This document shows positions 59,801 to 64,000 of a DNA stretch of 64,000 nucleotides, in pieces. The position numbers and the translations under genes are program-made. Source of the stretch: Branchiostoma floridae (Eukaryota > Chordata > Leptocardii > Amphioxiformes > Branchiostomatidae). Positions within the stretch are counted from its first letter, which is position 1. Each line of letters begins with the position of its first letter. Below the pieces are notes generated by a model, which was given only the letters and a program-made list of their open reading frames with translations, was not told where the DNA came from and did not search any database. The stretch lies in contig NC_049980.1 of NCBI RefSeq assembly GCF_000003815.2, forward strand, positions 926,447 to 990,446, read 5' to 3'.

Positions 59801-61478
59801 TTGTCTGGAAGAACATTTTTTATCTACAAGTAATCAATGACATGTTCTCCCAGAAAGGCTAGTATTTTCTAGTGTGGTAGCAGTTGTTGTGTTTAGCTAA
59901 ACCTATGCTTAACAGCGTACAAAGGGGATGGTGTTTTTTCAAATTCAAATTTATTCGCCGTCAACTATGAATAACGAACAAAGCGGCATTGAATTTCTAA
60001 TTAGCAGCTCCCAGGAGAAGTTCACGTGTGTCATGTGATGGGGCGTTATCCAATGACAGACAAGAGTGGGATTTTTAAACCAAACGATTATGCCAGAATT
60101 TATAGAAGAAACCAGTTTGCAGGGCGTCTGTTTCGGGACAAGTCACGAAGGAGCCTTGGACCCATTTTAACACACGGATTATCGGTGTGGTCATGCCGCA
60201 TATGGATTCCGACAAAACTACAAGACGGAACGAATACTAGGACACTCACGGCTTGCTGGAAATGGAGTATGCTGGAGAGTTTTCAACGGGGCACAACTCA
60301 GGGTGAATTCAAGAATGTGTCGTCTTGACCAGCATCCGCTGGAGGAGACTACATGGAGAGCACGGCCATCACGAAACAGTGCCCATCTTCGGGAGTCCGA
60401 CAGCGGAGTTTCCTACTGTGATGACAAGATGGAACTAAATGGTGCTTGAAATGATGTCTTTCCAGTCGTATCGCCCGACACTGGACTCCAAATTGTGGAC
60501 TTGAATGTAGCGGAGATTCGTGGATACTGTACACCGATTGTTCCCTCGGTCGACCAAACCAAGTCCACAATAAGAATTAAAAGATAGTTAGACGAAGAAG
60601 CCTCAGGTACTTAGTAGGTATGATTCGAACCAAATGAGACACGCATACCCAAAGCACATGGTGCGGAAAGTTAAGCCACACAAAACACATAAAGCAAAAC
60701 TAAAGGTGCGGAAAGGTTTAAACTTACGCCGCCTTTACTAAAAATAAACGACAACTATAGTCCAAGAAAAGATCACGGAAAGCGTTCGGATAGGTACGTT
60801 TCTGCACACCTTCACGTCCCTTTCAGGCTGTATGAACGACACATAAACGTGGGGGAAATCGTAACGGAAATCGAGTGTAAAGGTGGTCAAAATATCACGG
60901 AAAAGTCTAAAGAAACGCACACTTTCCGCCCGTAAAGGATATGGAAATACTGTTATTAACGACGACTTTAATCGTCTAATAGTTGCGGAAAGGCACGTGA
61001 ATAAGTGCAGAACCGTACCTATAAGTGCCAACGTAAAGGTAACATTAAAGGGGATCTTTACGTTCACGGAAAGAAGTCGTTAAGTGGCGGAAAGGGTGCA
61101 GAAACGTCGCGTTTACGTTGAGTTTAAGCTTGCTTAAATACCAGATTTCGTGCTGTGTAGCTTTAAACATAATCTAATATGTATAACCACGTATATTAAC
61201 AATTATCTCCAGTGTTTCTTGAAGTTCGTTCTTGCATGATTTATTCGTTATTTTTCTTTACTTTCCAGTTCGTCATATTGACCAGACTGTTTTCCTGGGA
61301 CGCCATGTTTCACTCCTTGCTGTGGCCGAGTATCGGGCTTGTTGTCTTCGCTGCTCTCACGCTGTACTGGGGTCTCCGGTGTAAGGCTTTCCAATCTTCG
61401 GTCTCTGGGATGGAATGCCACACAATCGGAAAAAATGTGGCCCCGCCACCGAATGACGGCGGCTTTATATACTCGTGA
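53900..61478 (+). CDS. KCNMB: BK (Slo1) potassium-channel beta-subunit-like protein
   Basis: Four exons (53900-54095, 54852-55015, 56525-56647, 61269-61478) join in phase to 693 nt, 230 aa. The usual KCNMB length is about 190-280 aa. There is a short cytoplasmic N-terminus, then TM1 about residues 15-45 (TWVWVSVSLAICCLVALIVL). An extracellular loop of about 120 residues has eight cysteines (C57, 71, 73, 77, 83, 124, 129, 153) and sequons at N56, N97 and N142. The conserved post-loop FVILTRLFSWDAMFHSLLWP (162-181) leads into TM2, ending YWGLRC, and a short C-terminus ends at TGA 61476-61478. The V-I-L-T-x-L-(Y/F)-S ... F-H-S-L-(L/F)-W-P pattern is the family's signature. By family knowledge it would modulate calcium/voltage gating of Slo1 channels in the plasma membrane. 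Which vertebrate paralogue it matches best cannot be told by eye. Confidence 0.85.
54116..54415. mobile_element. MITE family D copy 2
   Basis: The left end CAACAGCGAAACCGTCTGTC, TGGATGTACCCTGCTTTCTC and AACCGT is mirrored by ACGGTTGAGAAAGCAGGGTA, CATCCAGACAGGCGG and TTTCGCTGTCG. The interior has GCTGTCAGCCAATCAGAGAA and CATATATAAGG, then AGCTCATTCATATTCATAAG. It lies in intron 1 of the KCNMB-like gene. Confidence 0.8.
54540..54812. repeat. Pyrimidine-rich (TCTC) tract
   Basis: Long CT-rich strand asymmetry (TCTCTCTCTATTCTCCTTTA and similar) just upstream of the acceptor at 54851. The open frames over it are compositional. Confidence 0.85.
55055..55770. repeat. Degenerate tandem repeat (GGTCCTTATGTACAGGTTTGA)
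   Basis: Repeated TATATCAATG(G/A)CCAGG and TGGTCCTTATGTACAGGT words, with GTGGCCCTAGTACAGGTTTG variants, recur about every 40-110 bases in intron 2 of the KCNMB-like gene. The words resemble the termini of the TA-flanked transposon at 33000-33042 (GTGGCCGCTAATACAGGTTT). Confidence 0.65.
55793..56480 (+). repeat. tRNA-derived SINE carrying a LINE-derived ORF segment
   Basis: The head at 55793-55870 has a B box in AGGTTCAAATCCGGCTGCC, and the body at 56135-56450 matches the SINE at 5168-5645 (CACCCCATGCACGTTAAAGA, CCGGAGAGGAGATAGGCGCC). The tail is (GAT)n at 56465-56479. Between head and body, 55880-56132 encodes VDLNRARSGVGRTRDNLLKW, then C-R-C-G, QTMGHITKDC and a stop, a pattern typical of the C-terminal end of non-LTR reverse transcriptase ORFs. 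Confidence 0.7.
56688..56865. mobile_element. Repeat family A fragment
   Basis: It contains AGCAGGAATCAAGCAGAACC, TATTTGCAAAATTTGTAGC, GAATTCCAAATGGACCTTAT and GAATGAGCCAAAATGCCGTC. It is the reverse of the right end of 3235-3760. It lies in intron 3 of the KCNMB-like gene. Confidence 0.6.
57545..59360. repeat. Satellite of about 300 bp with internal hairpins
   Basis: Units start with AATC(T/A)TTATTTGAA near 57560, 57868, 58160, 58468, 58778 and 59093 (spacing 308, 292, 308, 310, 315). Each contains AGGCATTGCTTTTCCCAAATT, CACATGCGCCTTTCAC and CAGCGGCTT. Most also have a hairpin AAAAGGGGGGAGGTTT...AAACCTCCCCCCTTTT. Units 57560 and 58160 share variants (ACTAAAGCAGCGG, GATCATGAATAG), while 57868 and 58468 share others (ACCAAGCAGCGG), indicating a dimeric higher-order unit of 600 bp. 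A 100-N gap breaks the array. Confidence 0.9.
58847..58946. other. Assembly gap (100 N)
   Basis: The gap is exactly 100 N inside the satellite array, probably because the repeats could not be assembled. Array length is therefore unknown. Confidence 0.98.
59361..61260. other. Rest of KCNMB-like intron 3
   Basis: 60026-60328 is open but shows no domain I recognise and no splice support. 60700-61110 contains repeated CGGAAAG and TTTACG words in both orientations, resembling 57160-57300, and may be the two edges of an element that includes the satellite. This is a weak inference. Confidence 0.35.
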
Positions 61479-61892
61479 ACTCCGCCTCCGATCGATCAAC
61501 GAACCGCAAATCGTAGAGGGCTTAGAGGGCTTATTTAGACACGTGATCCTCCCCTAGCAACTAACCGGCTGCCTTAGCAACGAGCGAAGTCGGCCATCTT
61601 GGAGTTTAACTTTCGAATGTTGAACCTTCCCGATCACAACGTACTTCCTGTGAACTAAATCTCCTCCTATACGATATACTTGTTTTGACACTACTTGGTT
61701 GTAATCCTAGTACACCTTACTTGAACTGATTTCATGTACTGTGTAGTCGTTCCAAATATTGACAAAGACAAGATATATGAACTCCACTGTTCATGTTGCC
61801 GTATTCGTAGATTGCTAGATCAAACGTTCCCCCACTGATGAAATAGGGTCCATTGTCCATCCGATTTTTGTAGTGAAGGTCAGTAAGGTTGC

Positions 61893-62131
61893 AATAAGCC
61901 TGTTTACACTAGTTACCACAATTGTGCGGAGGAACTCTGGATAATATGTCTAAGTTGAAGGCCCTCAGACGTACACAGCCTCGTCTCTAGCACAAATCGT
62001 TGTGTAACAATATCAGGAGCTTGATAGCGCCTGCCAAATGGCAGAATGTTGATTTTCTGGGGGCCTTCAACTTTGACATATTACCCTTTACCCGCGCATG
62101 CGTGGTAACTAGTGTGAGAAGGCTTATACAC
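61893..62131. mobile_element. MITE with ACACTAGTTACCAC ends
   Basis: The left end AAGCCTGTTTACACTAGTTA is mirrored by TAACTAGTGTGAGAAGGCTT, and inside, AAGTTGAAGGCCCTCAG is mirrored by CTGGGGGCCTTCAACTTT. No ORF is seen. Confidence 0.8.
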
Positions 62132-62274
62132 ATACATGGCCAGGCCAAGCCAGGACAGGCATGCCAAATTGTCCCTTACACAGTTGGGGCTCTGAGGACG
62201 ATGCTGAATTGATCCAAATTTTTCCAGTTGGAATTCCGAAAATATTCTCAACAGGTTGGTCAAATAAAAGATAA

Positions 62275-62432
62275 GGGAAAATTCTTTTTCACAACCAATA
62301 AGTGCTTGCTTTACTTCCGTTTCGATGTCTCTCAGACACCAAAAGATGCTTTTAGAAGCTCTGAGGAAGGTGTCTGAGAGACATCGAAACGTAAGCACAG
62401 AAAGTACTTACTGGTGAGAAAAATTCTCCTGT
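62275..62432. mobile_element. Hairpin element with CGAAACGTAAGC core
   Basis: The left arm ACTTCCGTTTCGATGTCTCT and CAGACACC mirrors the right arm GGTGTCTGAGAGACATCGAA and ACGTAAGC. The outer ends AAAATTCTTTTTCACAACCA and GAGAAAAATTCTCC are partly inverted. Same family as 6503-6742. Confidence 0.75.
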
Positions 62433-62522
62433 ATCATTTAAGTTGGAGTTTGAACTCTTACCAGGCTTGTTTCGCATAGCTATCATTCTTACTTTGAGGT
62501 TTGCTGGATACTTGAGTATGTA

Positions 62523-63070
62523 CGAGGGGTGATCAATAAGTTCTTGGCCTCACCCAGAAATAATAAGCACAACTCCAATTTTGAGGCACAACTTCATAGT
62601 TGGAAGCCTTTCATCAATACATTGTTGTATCCTTGAAATTTGAAATCATTGCAGTCATTACTTTCCAGGCATTCGTTTTTTGTAAATAGGAAGGTATGTG
62701 GTGAGAAAAACAAGGGTGAATTGTGATCAGAAATGCGTGGGTTGAGTTCCCCATGCCGTAAATTCTTTGTCATTACCAAAATACATTGCCAAAATGATTG
62801 ATTATGATTCTCTTCCTATTTCAAGCAGAAAAAAAGTGGCTGTCTGACTTCCAGCAGCGCATATTGACGTGCAAATCTCAAGTCGCAGCTCAATTGTCCT
62901 CGATTTTCCTTATCTTTTACCTAACGTTACTGGGTATCGCCTGCAAAGTAATGATCACAATAATTTGAATTTTGGTACACATTCATATAAGACTTTATAC
63001 TTGACATCTATGCAATCTGAGTTGTGATCATTATTTCTTGGTGAGGCCGAGAAAGATTGATCACCCCTCG
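62523..63070. mobile_element. Mariner-type MITE
   Basis: The ends CGAGGGGTGATCAATAAGTT (with CTTGGCCTCACC) and GGTGAGGCCGAG...TTGATCACCCCTCG are inverted and flanked by TA on both sides (62521-62522, 63071-63072). TA target duplication and CGAGGG ends are typical of Tc1/mariner. No transposase remains. Confidence 0.8.
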
Positions 63071-63397
63071 TATCGATCAATTATTGTTGTGTGAAATTAG
63101 AGTATGACTGGTCAACACAATTCTATTTTCATAGAGTTCTCAGATTGATTTCATATGAGTAAAACAAAACACTCCCGATGAAAATTCACCAGTATTGGCA
63201 GTAGTTTGTATTGAGGTACATATTATTGTTAAGTGAAATAGTACATAAGAAAGTGAAAAAAAGTGAATAGCACGTAATAAATTGCCATGTTATAGTTGAA
63301 CATGTTTGATCATTACAGTTAAACGTTACACAGCGTCACATGAATCGATGCATAATCTCTATACGAATCCGCCGATAGCTATTGTGTTGGCTTTTCG

Positions 63398-63861
63398 GGG
63401 GAGGAAGGGTTGGCGTACCGGTACAGCGTACCGGTACAAAACGGGTTTTTCTTTTTGGACCGGTCCGGAAAAACCGGACCTAAAAAAAATGATGTTTCAG
63501 CTATCAGAAAATAAACAAGAAACACAATCAGGAATTCACACGTTTTGGGGCTTATCTCTCGACGAAAATAACATGAGCGAAGCACAATAGAGTTTATAGT
63601 CCTTTCTAAAACGTTTTACAGACAATCGTGCGGGGCAGTTAACCTTGCAGGATTTTATAAGCCAGTGGAAGTCAAGTACTCCACAAAACATACTTCTTTG
63701 TAGCGAAATGGACTGTTGTTTTGGGTATCGTCAACAATACCGGCCATTCACAAGCTTTCACATACTCAATCAGGTCCAGGTTCAGGTCCGGGCCTGGACC
63801 TGATCCTTTGGACTTGAACCGGACCTGGACTTGAATTTTCTGTACCGGTACCCACCCCTAG
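63398..63861. mobile_element. hAT-like non-autonomous element, copy 2
   Basis: It matches 19989-20426: GGTACAGCGTACCGGTACAA, GGACCGGTCCGGAAAAACCG, AGGTCCAGGTTCAGGTCCGG and TACCGGTACCCACCCCTAG. The left terminus is diverged (GGGGGAGGAAGGGTTGGCGT). Confidence 0.7.
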
Positions 63862-64000
63862 GTCTGATTCTCCATTGTTTAATCGTCTACAAGTACATGT
63901 ACATGGCGGACAGCACATACGTCACGAAGCATAACTTCTCCATCTTATTATCTCAATGTGGACCACAATGTCCCGAAAATTCTGCCCGAATCTGTATCAA

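Noticed and set aside
60026..60328. 100-codon ORF in KCNMB-like intron 3
   Set aside because: No recognisable domain, no splice context, and it lies between repeat segments.

Overview
The window is animal genomic DNA. It holds three spliced, plus-strand, multi-exon genes, with GT-AG introns full of small inverted-repeat elements, tRNA-derived SINEs, a LINE and minisatellites. The gene types (an unusual receptor tyrosine kinase, a CitE/MaoC metabolic fusion and a BK-channel beta-type subunit) and the repeat content suggest an invertebrate chordate, most likely an amphioxus (Branchiostoma). That assignment is inference from style and content, not from a database match. Four runs of N (three of exactly 100 bases) show a draft assembly.

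Layout. (1) About 0.3-16.7 kb: the 3' part of a receptor tyrosine kinase gene, with fibronectin-III-like ectodomain exons, a transmembrane exon, kinase exons and a tail ending at a stop at 16700; its 5' end lies outside the window and one kinase exon is missing, probably in the 12829-12928 gap. A likely 3' UTR runs to about 19.16 kb. (2) 19.2-23.2 kb: intergenic, with a GTGACTGCAC-type minisatellite interrupted by a hAT-like element. (3) 23.3-42.5 kb: a ten-exon gene that can be spliced without a phase error into a 721-residue protein. It fuses a mitochondrial-type CitE/CLYBL-like acyl-CoA lyase to a MaoC-type double-hotdog CoA hydratase. Its 11-kb third intron contains a giant foldback element, split by a TA-flanked DNA transposon that itself carries a nearly intact antisense LINE. 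(4) 42.5-53.8 kb: no recognised protein gene. It has many repeats, a 52-bp minisatellite, and two identical 108-bp promoter-like cassettes (inverted CCAAT, CRE, TATA) 5.4 kb apart. (5) 53.9-61.5 kb: a four-exon, 230-residue KCNMB-like gene with intronic satellite DNA. (6) 61.5-64 kb: intergenic, with three or four more inverted-repeat elements.

The three genes have no obvious functional link. The most interesting item is the lyase-hydratase fusion. Hydration of an unsaturated C4/C5-dicarboxyl-CoA followed by C-C cleavage of the product is a two-step pathway known in bacteria from separate enzymes (mesaconyl-CoA hydratase plus beta-methylmalyl-CoA lyase, or itaconyl-CoA hydratase plus citramalyl-CoA lyase). 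Here both halves appear in one animal polypeptide with a plausible mitochondrial leader.
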